Positions 39,016 through 50,250 of a stretch of 64,000 nucleotides of DNA are shown one piece after another. The position numbers and the translations under genes are program-made. The stretch comes from Monomorium pharaonis (Eukaryota; Arthropoda; Insecta; Hymenoptera; Formicidae), in contig NC_050469.1 in NCBI RefSeq assembly GCF_013373865.1, positions 25,036,046 through 25,100,045 on the forward strand, in the 5' to 3' direction. The notes under the pieces are model-generated. The model had not been told where the DNA came from. It did no database searches and was given only the letters and a program-made list of their open reading frames with translations. The stretch's first letter is position 1. Every line of letters starts with the position of its first letter.

Positions 39016-39379
39016 GAGGAAAAAGACGGAAAGAGCGAGGGACAGGATGAAACAGACGAGGACATCGAAGGGAGAGAAAACCGCGAGAGGCCGAGAGACT
39101 ACCGGTGCGCAGCCACTTCGTCCCGCAGCTGTCGCCAAGGCAGTGTTACGACTGCACAGTTTGTTCATTCGGCGTGCGGCACGGTGTGGGGTGGCTCTAA
39201 TGAAAGGAGTTTATTAGGACGCGCGCCGACGGACGAGAGGGAGCAGGCGGGCCGGCGGGGATTTGCATCCCTTATGCGTAATTTCGCTTCGATATTAGAT
39301 TAGTCGCTCCCTGCGTTATCCGCGCGACACGCCGCTCATTAGTCTGCGAGACGAAAACACGCCGAGTGCTGGCGCACTG

Positions 39380-39400
39380 ATGCTGCTGCTGCTGCTGCTG
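39380..39400 (+). repeat. (CTG)n trinucleotide repeat
   Basis: Seven CTG units, followed by CCGGTGCTGC. A degenerate TCG/TCA triplet tract continues at 39533-39588. Confidence 0.9.
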
Positions 39401-40618
39401 CCGGTGCTGCTCTTCTCCTTTTCCTCTTTTTTTCCGCCTTACAGCGGAACAAAGGTTCTCGATGGGCCATTGTCTCGAAATTAGCAGTCTGTATCGTAAC
39501 AATAACGTCATCGATGTCGTCGACATGGTGTTGTCGTCGTCGTTATCATTATCATCATAATCATCATGATTATTGTTATCGTCATCGTATTGGAAGACAA
39601 AATCGATCGAACATCGCGATACGTCCCGTCAAAGATTCATGAAATCATTTTGTATAATCGTATAATTAGAACCGGTCCACGGGAATTCGAACGAATTAGC
39701 ACAGTGATATATATTTAGTAGGTAACGTAATCTTATATGTACATATATACCAACTTTCTGATAGTGTCTGTTATCCATGAAACTCTATATCGGGGTCAAC
39801 CGTCACATCGAATTACAACGATGAAAGACGAGCAAGTGTTAAGTTTATTAATAAAATGAAAAGAGTAATTACCGAATTGGCGCTTGGATCGTTTCATCGA
39901 ACAAAGTTTGCTTTTAAGTAAACGGCAACCACATTTTCAGTTTGTTCTTCAGTATTTTTCTTTTCTGTCTAATTAGAATAGCATTAAAGCGAAGAAATTG
40001 AGATTGTTGAACAAGTGAAATAATAACTTGCTAACGATAAAATTAATAGTTGTATGAGTAATTCGAAAACAACATGGTAAGAGTATTCACGTAATTGTTA
40101 TTTAAAAATTGAACAATAATAATATCAACTTTATTATTGGCAAATTATTGTGCCGTTCTCATTTACATGAGAATCTCCATTACTCCAATTAACAAATTAC
40201 AAAGGTATTTTTTTATTTATTGGAGAATTTGATTCATTAAATGGATTTGGTGCTTCATTATCCTTTTAATATATAATTCTCCATTTGAACTTATATTTGA
40301 CAAACACGAAATATTTAACGTAATTCTGGGATATCTGCGATGCAAGTGTCAAATCATATAAATTAATATACGGACGGAAAATTGTGTATGAAATGTAGAG
40401 CGTGAATTTTTCTCGAAGTACCTACGTGCGCATTTATGGTACATGCCGTCGTGTACATGTAGTTAAACTTCTTTCCACATTTAATATTTTCGCTCTTATG
40501 AGAATGCTATTTGTTTTTTCCTTAAGCGTTGTTGTGTTATGGAGAATATCTCTTTTTTACATTTTCAAAATGTTGAAAAGTCTTGCCTTCATTGCAGCAC
40601 GCGCAGCTCATTTTATCC

Positions 40619-40645
40619 TCGCGGGACGGTTTGTTTGTCCCGCGA
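40619..40645 (+). repeat. Small perfect inverted repeat
   Basis: TCGCGGGAC and GTCCCGCGA pair as a perfect 9-bp GC-rich stem around a 9-base loop. Function unknown. Confidence 0.6.
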
Positions 40646-42438
40646 AGTAGTTCTTTCAAAGACAAACATTAAGTGAGCTTTTAGAAAACTTAATGAAACT
40701 TTGCTACGTGCGCGCCCGCGTTTATTTTTATTTAAACGAAGGCTCATGAAGTTTATAAGACAGTATCGATTTATTCTCAGCAAAAGCTGTAAGATTTAGC
40801 AGGTTTCTCGAGTTGTAAAATAAAACATTGCATTGTAGAAATTATCTTTTTCTAAGAAGCATGTATTTTTTTTCTATATTGTATGAAACTACAGTAACGA
40901 AAGAGAGAGATGCGAGGATTTTAAAATAATTGTTTATGATAAACTCCATATACTGTTTTCCATAAATCAGATTATAGGTTTCTAGGTATCGACATCTAGG
41001 TATCCAAATGTCAATACCACTGTCACTTCAATGTACAATTCATATGACTGAGATCATGTTCGAAGATACTACATACATAAATCCGACGTTGCTTTACGTT
41101 GCTTACGTCACGACGGTATTGTATATAAACTATGAAATATCTCAATCATATTCTTTTAATCTCTTTGCAAAATAATCTCGAATATTTGTAAAACAAATCT
41201 CGGATGCATTACAATATTCAGATCGTTACAAATTGATGGCAAGACTTAAATTCAGAATTGGAATTCTCTCGAATTTGAAATTAGCCTTTTAATTTTTCCA
41301 TATTTAAATTAAATATTTGCAATGTTTGCAATGGAAATTTTTGTGACTCTAAAATATTTATAAACCTGTATTGTTCATACATATACGACTACGCGAATAT
41401 ATTTATAATATCAGTTACGAGAGTACATCTTCGGTATGTGCATACTGCCTCAGTACAGGAAATTGTCGCGACACGTAATAAATCACACGGGTAATTGCCT
41501 CAATTCGGCAGCTTTCGATATTCGCCGCTCACCATGGGACGTTGATAAGAACGTTAAAAACTCGGGATGATCAATCTTCCGAAGTAAATAATAATGGAAG
41601 CTCATTGATTCACGTCCTGCCGGATAGAGGCGCAACATCGTTCAGCCAGCGTTCGCATTGAAAAGCGATTTGAATATTCAAGCCGAACACGCTCGACCGA
41701 CCGACACGCGAATCTCCGATAGTTAAAAGCCGGAGTCATCGGCAAAATCGGCGGTTTTTTGCCATCGACGATAATTAATAGAACTTTATTGTCTCTTATT
41801 CCTTTTTTATTCTCATAAACCGCGATGCGGTACGTTTTTATTGTCGATTTTATTGTCAACTCCCGAATGGCCGTAATGGTAAATGGAAATATTCAGGCCG
41901 CTCGACACAGTGTGACACGATTATACACAAAGAGCGACAAGCTCCGCTTCGTTTTCTTGCGTTTTATGGCGCGCTTACTGCAGTTTCTTCCGCCCCACGA
42001 TACGCTCCACGATGTCGCTGATCCTTATTGTCGTGCCGGGCACAATCAATTGAAAGAACTCACAACGGTGAATGTCCACCGATATCAAGTTTCCGGTTAA
42101 ATGTCGTTCAGGTTCTGCCGTTCTGCGGGTGCAACTTGAAAGGGATCTCCAACGTATTGAAACCGAGCCACGTATATACGGTCTATACTTGCATTCTCAA
42201 CGTTGGACTCACTATACGTCAAATTAACGATCTAGAATGACTACCACTACGAAAAAAGTCATCTTCCGCGACGGAGTTCAAGTCCGATACGCGCGCATCG
42301 CTGGGCAATCTCTGAATTGTTGGAAAGATTGGCCGAAGAAAACGTACCTCGAGCAAAAGACGCGACGCAGAGTTTTATTGAAAGCTGTCTATTTAAAGCA
42401 AAATTCTTTTAAATCCTATTATACAATGTTAGTCGGTG

Positions 42439-42442
<4 letters not shown>

Positions 42443-42478
<36 letters not shown>
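42443..42478 (+). repeat. (TA)n microsatellite
   Basis: About 18 TA units. Confidence 0.95.
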
Positions 42479-42479
<1 letters not shown>

Positions 42480-45400
42480 CTTCAAAGTCTTCCTCGCTAT
42501 TGTTGAAACTAATATCATTTTAATTTCCAATATGGTGTAAATGTAGGAAAAGACATCTCCATAATACATCTTTTGCATCTTTAATAGCAAAATCTTATTT
42601 GAATCTAAATAATATGAATTTTTTAAAAACAAATTTTACGCTATTACAATATTTATAAATTATAAAGTCTTTTTTTCAAGAAATTTGATAGAAATGTATC
42701 TATAAATATTATCATTATTCTTTATCATAATTTTAATAGAAGGATTTACATTATTGAATTTATATGTATGAAAATATCTAATTTAGGAATATCTCATCTT
42801 TTTCGATATATAAAAAACAAGAAAAAAAAAGACTTATATAATTTGAGAAAAAAGTCGTTTTAATTAACGCGAAATACGCATCTCTGTAGTTTTGTTTCCA
42901 TTGGAAAAGAAAACTCGAACGAGTTGCATCACACGAAGGAATCGATTTAAATCGAACGAATTGTACGACCGAGCAAAGTAGACAGTTGGAATTCAGTGTA
43001 GGGATGAGCGGTTCTTCTAACAAGAGGAGCGTCATTCTCAGAATTGATCTGAATTGCAATGATTGAATCGGAGGAAAAAAAATTGGTACATGTGGACCGA
43101 TCTTTTAAAGATTTATTCTTCCTTTACAAGACAGTTTAACAAGGTGCCCTTCTTATTTGCTGTGAAAAAACATGCGGTCAGTAATACATGTCTTCACATG
43201 TAACGATTTAAAGTTTCACATCTCGATGACACTTTCTATTTACATTTCTACGCAATTTTTTTTTTTTACCTTTACCATTAAGGAATTTTTTAATTATTAA
43301 CAGTAATGAGAAACTTTGTCGAAACAATGCGAGATACAAGGGAACACATTCTTTTACACGCTCTAATTGGCAAGGAGCCAAATGAACATTTATTACATTT
43401 GCTGCGCGTTTAACGAAGTACATAAAAATTTCTATAAAGCTAATTATATTTATGGGGGTCGAAGTTAAATGCACTATTTGCCACTACGACACCTTCGGGA
43501 AGTTCACCAGAAACTGGCGGATATGAGGTCATAGTTGGCACGCGGGCAAATTGTGCTGTAGCAACAATGCAATTTTCGCGGATTCGTTTAAGGTGGGATC
43601 AAAGTTCCGTGCACCGTTCCGTTCCAACAGACTCGGGACGGCGCGGAGATCGGTGTCTACGCCGATGAGTGGCATTGCGGTTCTGGACTTTGTTCGACGC
43701 TGATGGTCAATCTCCTTAAGAAGAACTCCCGGGCTCCTCCGGGAGGGAAGTGCCTGTCTCATTTGCGGCATCCGGCAGTTTGTTTCTCTCTTTCTCGCGG
43801 ATAATACCGGTCGAAATACGGTCGTTTGAAAGTGTCGGCCGCGGCAGTTTCTTTTATCCTGAGAAACTTTTCGCCGGTGTACTCCCCGCGTGTGGTGCAC
43901 GTTTCGCGGCACCGGGCGCAGCGCGCGCGAAATTGCACGTTTAAGTCTCTCGCTCTTCCTCTTTTTCTCCCTCGCAAATTTCAAAGGAATGGTATTAATG
44001 GTATTACGTCGCGGCCGTCGTCGAGCTCCTCGCGTGTCCATATTTGCCATCCCTTCTCGCGCGCGATTCTTTTCTTTGAGGTACGGCAAATGTTTCTCTC
44101 GTTCGGCACCGCGGGGCACCGCGCCCGCCGATTTGCATATTGAAACAGCAAATACTCGAATACGCTTTAATAACGCGTCGCGACGGCTCCTCGACTTATT
44201 CAGAAGTAAAAGTCGCGGCGCGGTACGGTCGCCGAGAGCCGTTCTGTAAATTCCGATACTTTATTGTACCGAGCGGAGCTTTCAATTCTCCTTTACTGCT
44301 CGCCCTTTCCGGCAGAGTCTACGGCGCGTCACGAACTTTCGATAAATTGTAAATACCACCATCGGGCGTTCTCCGTTATTGAAAGACAGTCGCAAACTGA
44401 TTGCCGATTGCTTTCGTATCGGTGATTTCCCGTGGCGTTTGTTTAAAGACTTTTATTACCGCCTCGCTAAAACCCTACCGCTTCTTAAACTTTCGGGATA
44501 TGCAAAACTATCGTCGGGGACGTCATGCAACATTAGTTATTAAAGAGGATCTGTAAATCTTTGCTAATCGTTAATCGAGAAATTGTGAATTTATAAACGT
44601 AGAAAAAAATATATAAGATACTTAAAAAAATTATATTTATAATTTGTAGAGAAGAATTCTTTGATTAATTTAGAGTAAATTAGGTAGACGTGTTTTTCCT
44701 ACCTTTTACTACTCAATATTAAATACCTTGGATTAAAATTAAATTAAATGAAGTCTTAAATTAAGGTTCTGCAAAGTCCGCCTGAAATTAACCGTAGGAT
44801 ATTGAAATTTTATTATTTATATTTAATCCCAAGTTAAGTTTAAGAAGATCGTAGTTTGAAAAGAACTCGTTTGTTCTGTAATGTCTGTTTTTTTTTAAGA
44901 GCTTGACTTTTTAGTCAAAAAATTTTTCTAATATATAATTGATTTTACATACAGATTTAATTGCAGTCACGCTTGAATTACAAGATGGAATTCAATGGTA
45001 CTTGATACCAAGGAAATCTAAATAAATTTTTAACGCCATTTTGTCATCGAGAAATTATAAGCGTATGAAAACAGTAAACGCATCTAGCAACGTGTCATCG
45101 TACTAACAACGGATTTGCTCTATGTATTTTCCGTTCGCGTTGGCAGTGATAGACTTGTTTGGCAAACGGACGCGAATCTATTTTGCACGAGACTTCGACA
45201 TACCGTGGTCGCACGACGCGCCTGATGTGTAACACATGGCAAAAAAAAATCCGATATAAATCGAATCACCGTAAAGCATACTATTGTTTGACATAGTATA
45301 TGTTGTGCACGGTGCCAGTGCACCGAACAATACTCCATAAAATCTGACGGCGACTGTACGGCTAAAAATGATTCGTGAAACTATTCGTCGGCTATTTTTT

Positions 45401-47692
45401 CGCTCTTATCTGGCGGAATCGCGAAATGGGATTTATTCGATAAAAAATATAAGATGGTAACAAAATGAACATGATCTGACGAGAGTTACACAGTTAGTTC
45501 ATAATGTATAGAGAGAACGCTAGTGAAGCTTTCGAGTTATGAGAGAGAGAGAGAGTGGGTCATAAGGTTCTTTTAAATTCACCGTTGTTCACTCTAGCGT
45601 GTTCCGCACAAAGAAGCCGCGTTTCGCCCACGAATCGCCAGGAATTAGAAGAATTTGATAGGACGAGATAGCTCGAAAATGAAAAGCGAGACCCACCGAG
45701 GCGGTCATTGTATGCGTGAAGTCAGGCGTCCCGTTAATTAGACATAATAGAACATTCACAGCGAGATTTCACGCGCATATTTATACGGATGGCTTTACCT
45801 GAGGTATTTCAGAAGTCGCGGGACTGCAGCGCGCAAGAGACTGGCTAGTTTCCTTTGACCCTACGGTCGTTTTAATCTCTCTTCTCCCCCTTTCCCTTCA
45901 GGCAATTAATCCCTCTTGCTCGATTAAACTCTTATTCTAGGTTTAATTAAAACTTCTTTTTCCCCGCCATTTTCAGGCTCTATTCCGGACGATAAGATTG
46001 CGCATCGGTGACGCGCGACTCGTCTCTTACATGGAAACTAAATCTGCTACTAATTGATTTCCGAATCAGATAGGAAAGTTCGTAAGTCGAAGCAACGAGG
46101 TGGAATTATTTTCGGCTTGCAACGAAATTCTGTCGAGAAACTTACATTGTTATTATGGTGCACGGCAGAATATAGAAATAAAATAGATGACATTCAGAAT
46201 AAATAACGAGATATCTCGTTTAAACTGCTTTATTACCTTTAGATAACGTTGATTGATATTTAAGTCTTTCAAGCTTTAATTTTGATACATATTATAATTT
46301 TTTACATGTTTCTCAAAAGAAACTATTTAATCTCGATTTGTTCGGCAACTGGATATTTCGCGCTGTGCCAAGTTTCATTTTGAAGATATGGCATACAGCG
46401 GAACCGACAAGCGTTTTTAATACTGCGAGTCTGTTCTAACATTAGTTGATAACGAAGCAGACGTGTGCTGAGAGAAATAACAGGTTCGTTTCTAGAAGGC
46501 ACCCGAGGTAAGGCCGCGTATATCTTTGCCCGGGGGAAAACTCGTTGGATATCTACGGCGCCTATTATTGGAGCTGTAACGATCCACGATCGCCGTTATA
46601 ACGATTTTAATTAAATGTGACTTCCAGAAGAAGCCTCGTGTAATGGAGCGACAAATTAATTGCAGTTCGAAAGAGCGTTTGATCTTTTTCCGACGCGACA
46701 TTAAGAAGTGTCTACGTACGCGAAATAAGTCGCGTTTGCATCGATAGACGTAATCGATTCATTATTACGAACGTTTGTTCAACCACAAGTAAGGCACAGG
46801 TCTTTCTTTCAGCAAAATTAAATATATCTTGAAAAATATCTAACTTTGTCAAAAGAAAGATCCAAATATTTTATAATTATTTACACGCTAATAAATTATA
46901 TCTGAATAAACGGTACGTTATTTTCGATTTTCAAAGATTTGCTAAAATCGATGTATGATAGCTAATCACAACTTTAGCTATCACAACTAAAATTTAGCTT
47001 CTGTACAGAATCCAACTGCAACTGACTCTTTTCTCCGTGTAGAGAAGATTGCATTTTGGTTTTCAAACTACGTTTTCTACGAACGGATCGCAATTTGTCC
47101 TTTTAGGGTGAAGAATTGGAGCATAAAATATCGTTAGATGGATTAAACATCCTTGCTTTGAGTCACGTTTTACTCATTAAAGGACGAAGGAGTTGCACGG
47201 ACAATTTTGCCCCTATGAATTTACCACGCGGCTAATAACTCACAATTTTGCGGAAGGAACCCTCCGGAAGATGCGGCAAGTCTCTTTTATCGCCTATGCA
47301 TCAATTAAGCGGGTGATCCGTCTTTGGTATCGTGCTACAAACATCCGATACGGAACGAGGAGGGTTGCGGAGGAGGAGAAGAGAGGGGAAGGGAGAGGAT
47401 AGAGTCCAACGCTTATTTCCCGTCGAAGTTCCCGATTAAGTGACACTTAATATGAATTAATGCCCGCTTCCTCGAGGGCGAGAGCAGAGCATGGGCAGGC
47501 CGACGAGATGAGACGGGGAGAGGCAAAGCGAGAGGCGCGCGAATATATTCTGCGAAGTCGAAACCGCAACGCGACCGTAGCCACCAAGTTACAAACTATT
47601 TCGAGTTCCCATCGATCAAGTTGAAAGTCGCTTGTCGGCCGAACGAGCATGAATCAGCGAGGCTTATTGAGCATTGGACGTATCTGGAGCTT

Positions 47693-47693
<1 letters not shown>

Positions 47694-47786
<93 letters not shown>
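47694..47786 (+). repeat. (CT)n microsatellite, about 46 units
   Basis: 93 bp of CT with a single TTT interruption, about 1.1 kb upstream of the first candidate Toll leader intron. It is the longest simple repeat in the window and could act as a GAGA-factor site or nucleosome-free element near the promoter; that role is inferred. Confidence 0.97.
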
Positions 47787-48560
47787 GATTTGCCGCGATC
47801 TGCAGATCGGGGGAATACCACGGCGGAGAAAGCGACGAGCGAGCGTTGTTTGTCGGTTTCCGGAGCGGGGGTGAGGATATGAAATTGGAAGGAAATCGGG
47901 AAAAGAGACGGAAAGAAGGAGAAAGAGAGTAGCATTGGTTCGGCGGCCATTTAAAAATTGATCGAAACCTTTTTACGACTGGTGGTCGTGGATGCAAGGA
48001 GGTGGATGCTTCGCCGAACATCCATGGACCCAAAAGAAACGCGTCGCGTCTCTACGGCGCGAGGAGAAGGAAAGACCGGTTCGCGGTTCTTCGTGCAAGT
48101 TCGGCAATCGAATCGCAAAGTCGTGCACATGCCGGTTACCCGTCCTTCCCTTCGTCTCCCTCGGTCGTTCCTGTGTGCATCCTTCGATGCTGCAGCTGGA
48201 ATGAGTATGCGCTGCGTATGCGTGGAAAGGAGCGTGCTACGTGCTCGTGTTCTCCGCCCTCTCATGGAATGGTTCTATGAACAGACGAAGGAGCCTCCTC
48301 TCCTTCTCGAATGAGATTTCGAGCGAGATGAAGACGACTGGTAAAGACGGCGCAAGACGCCGCTGTCCCTCTGCCCGTCGTCGAGGATCGTCCACGACGG
48401 CTCACGTAACGCTCGAGCTAGTTTCGGACGTGCACCTAGTCCACGTCTTTTGTCTACTGTCGCTTTGCGTTTCGCTCGAACATTTGAGAAAGCCCGGATA
48501 AGTACAGAAGCTAATTCTGGCTGTATCAAACGACCTGCGTTGTATGGAGTCGCATCCTTT

Positions 48561-48597
48561 AAGTATATTAAGAAATCCTACAAGTATATTAAGAAAT
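48561..48597 (+). repeat. Two-copy 21-bp tandem repeat
   Basis: AAGTATATTAAGAAAT occurs at 48561 and 48582, spacing 21 bp. Confidence 0.85.
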
Positions 48598-48791
48598 GCC
48601 ACTGTTTAATCATTTAATTATTAGATAAGTATTTAGATTTATAGAAATGGATTTATAGAAATTGCATATCGAGTATTTACGCACGTGAGGACATTAAAGC
48701 ATACGAGAGTAGGACCTCCTCCTTACTTTTTCGATATTTACTTGCATCGATGAGTAGCGCATTCATCGATATCTTCGTTTTTCGATGCCAG

Positions 48792-48889
48792 GTACGGTAC
48801 GGATATCGATATTTTTTGTCGGCTCTAATAACGAGTAAAGTGTCGATGCTTTTTTTCCGATATCGTGTCCCTGGTCTCGCCCTGTGCAG
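48792..48889 (+). other. Candidate short intron upstream of Toll
   Basis: CAG/GTACGG at 48792, a CTAAT branch-like motif at 48825-48829, and a pyrimidine-rich acceptor ending CCTGTGCAG at 48889 give a 98-bp intron, a typical size for insects. Splicing here would join an upstream leader exon to the GC-rich leader that continues towards 49710. The frame stays open across the junction (14 codons from ATG 48750, then 224 codons to a TGA at 49559-49561). The product would be arginine-rich and unlike any known family, so this is more likely untranslated leader. Confidence 0.35.
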
Positions 48890-49710
48890 GACCGACCGGG
48901 CGGCAGGAGAACGGCGAGAAGATACAGACAGGTTGCGTGCAATGTCCGCTCGTTCTTCTCTCTTCTCTACACGCTCGTCGCCCAACGCACGTCCCTACGT
49001 CGGTCGCGTGTAATGGTAACGCGGCGCACGGCCGTGTGCGTGTACGTTACACCGAGGGGCGCGCGTGTACGCGCAAGAAAGACGCCGCTTCGCGTACGAA
49101 ACGCAGGACATCCTCGTCCTACCCCGAGGTTCTGCGGTAGGCGCGTGCTCACTCCACTTGGGTGCCGCCGCTCGCCGCCGCTATGTGTGAGTGCTGCCGC
49201 CACCGGTCTCGGTGGGGGTAGAAACGATTGGTGGACGCTGCGTCGAGTTAGATGCCGAGGAGATCTCGCTCGTCAGTCGTGCGGTGGCCGTCGTACCGAG
49301 CGTTGCGGTCGCCGCTGCCGTAGGGAAACGATCTCTGCTCCGATCTCTACCTCTCTCTCTGTTTGCCCACTGCCGCCTTCGTTTCACCGCGGATCGCCTA
49401 GCTCGCGAAATCGTCCTTTTCTCTTGTCGTACTTTTTTTCCTCCCTCTCTCGACGGCTCTCTCTCGTCTTCTGGGATCTAAAAGTTTGGGAAGGTATTTC
49501 AATGGACCCTAATCGAGAACAGCGTGTTTGCTTCAGCATCGACATCGAGGAAGTACTGTGATGTGCGGGATCTTGTAATGGCACATCTCGGAACTCGGCT
49601 CGAGGAGTTTGCACGAGACGTCAATGTCGCGCGGATAACAGGGTACGTCCCCCTAGTCGGAATGCGGAATGTCGTAGCAAGACGCGACATTAGTTTGTCA
49701 GCGAATCACC
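48890..49710 (+). other. GC-rich candidate leader exon of Toll
   Basis: A stretch of about 820 bp between the candidate acceptor at 48889 and the donor at 49711, rich in CpG and in CCG/CGT triplets. It contains several ATGs and short frames. One frame (48887-49561) is open for 225 codons but has the arginine-heavy composition expected of CpG-rich non-coding DNA. An alternative donor (GGAAG/GTATTT) lies at 49494. Best read as 5' untranslated or promoter-proximal DNA of the Toll gene, by position. Confidence 0.35.
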
Positions 49711-50110
49711 GTAAGTGGATAACATTCTGATACAGGGTTGATGCCTGTTAAGCGACTTTGACGTGACGTGACTTGGTAATAATTGCCGATTGTTCTAAAG
49801 AACTGTCCGAGTCGAATACGGAATTTAGAGAACATCGCGAACAATAGAACAACTTATTTTCGCCCGTAAAGAAACATACCAATTATTCGGAGTATCACGT
49901 TGAACAAATCATCGACGCTTTAAAGTGATGTCTTAGTGTAAACAAATCTTGGATTTAAAAGTTAAAGCTTACGTGATAATAATTACAATTTCGAAATTAT
50001 ATTAACGAACCGACTGTCGTTAATTTATAGTGAAGCATTTGATGTCAATCTGCAAACGCTCACTGTTAATCGGAGTGAATATTATATTGCGACGGAACGC
50101 GCGGTTTCAG
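49711..50110 (+). other. Candidate intron in the Toll 5' untranslated region
   Basis: A consensus donor (ACC/GTAAGT) at 49711 and an acceptor (GCGGTTTCAG) ending at 50110 bound a 400-bp stretch that is clearly AT-richer than the GC-rich DNA on both sides, as expected of an insect intron. A leader exon followed by one large coding exon would fit a single-exon Toll ORF. A second possible acceptor ends at 50129. Inferred from splice signals only. Confidence 0.45.
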
Positions 50111-50197
50111 CGACACACGTCTCGGTCAGGCTTGCGTGAATAGACGCGCAGCGCAGTGGGCAATAACCGGTAACGTGACGCGGTCGCGCAGCGTGTG

Positions 50198-50248
50198 ATG
50201 ATTAGGGGACAGAGAACCGGTACCAAGCGCAGGCAACGAGTTCACTAA
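50198..50248 (+). CDS. Upstream ORF in the Toll leader, 16 codons
   Basis: ATG at 50198 opens a short frame (MIRGQRTGTKRRQRVH) that stops with TAA at 50246-50248, two bases before the receptor ATG. It is very basic and resembles no family I know. Its likely role, if any, is translational: a ribosome ending here is next to the receptor start, so the uORF could lower or gate receptor synthesis. That role is inferred from position only. Leader ORFs this short also occur by chance. Confidence 0.4.
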   Translation: MIRGQRTGTKRRQRVH

Positions 50249-50250
50249 AG

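Larger units (their letters stand above)
24319..47390. other. Gene-free stretch between repeats and the Toll locus
   Basis: No supported gene apart from the weak peptide candidate at 30065. Islands richer in GC and CpG: about 26100-29400, 31560-33560, 34150-34760, 36200-37300, 38150-39560, 41480-42350 and 43500-44560. AT-rich blocks: about 25280-25960, 30400-31480, 35560-36120, 40000-41460, 42480-42860 and 44560-45100. The islands could hold regulatory DNA. Confidence 0.45.

Noticed and set aside
38852..39303. Arg-Glu-rich and Ser-Leu-rich frames over the GA repeat (also at 47596-48033 and 17873-18094)
   Set aside because: Pure products of dinucleotide repeats, open on both strands.
43529..44119. 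196-codon minus-strand frame
   Set aside because: Arginine-rich, in a CpG-rich island with several overlapping plus-strand frames; no domain or gene signals.
49524..49710. Open frame ending at the leader donor, possibly fused to the Toll coding exon
   Set aside because: The phase at the donor does not match any acceptor that would keep the Toll frame, and an in-frame TAG at 50203 blocks a longer N-terminus.
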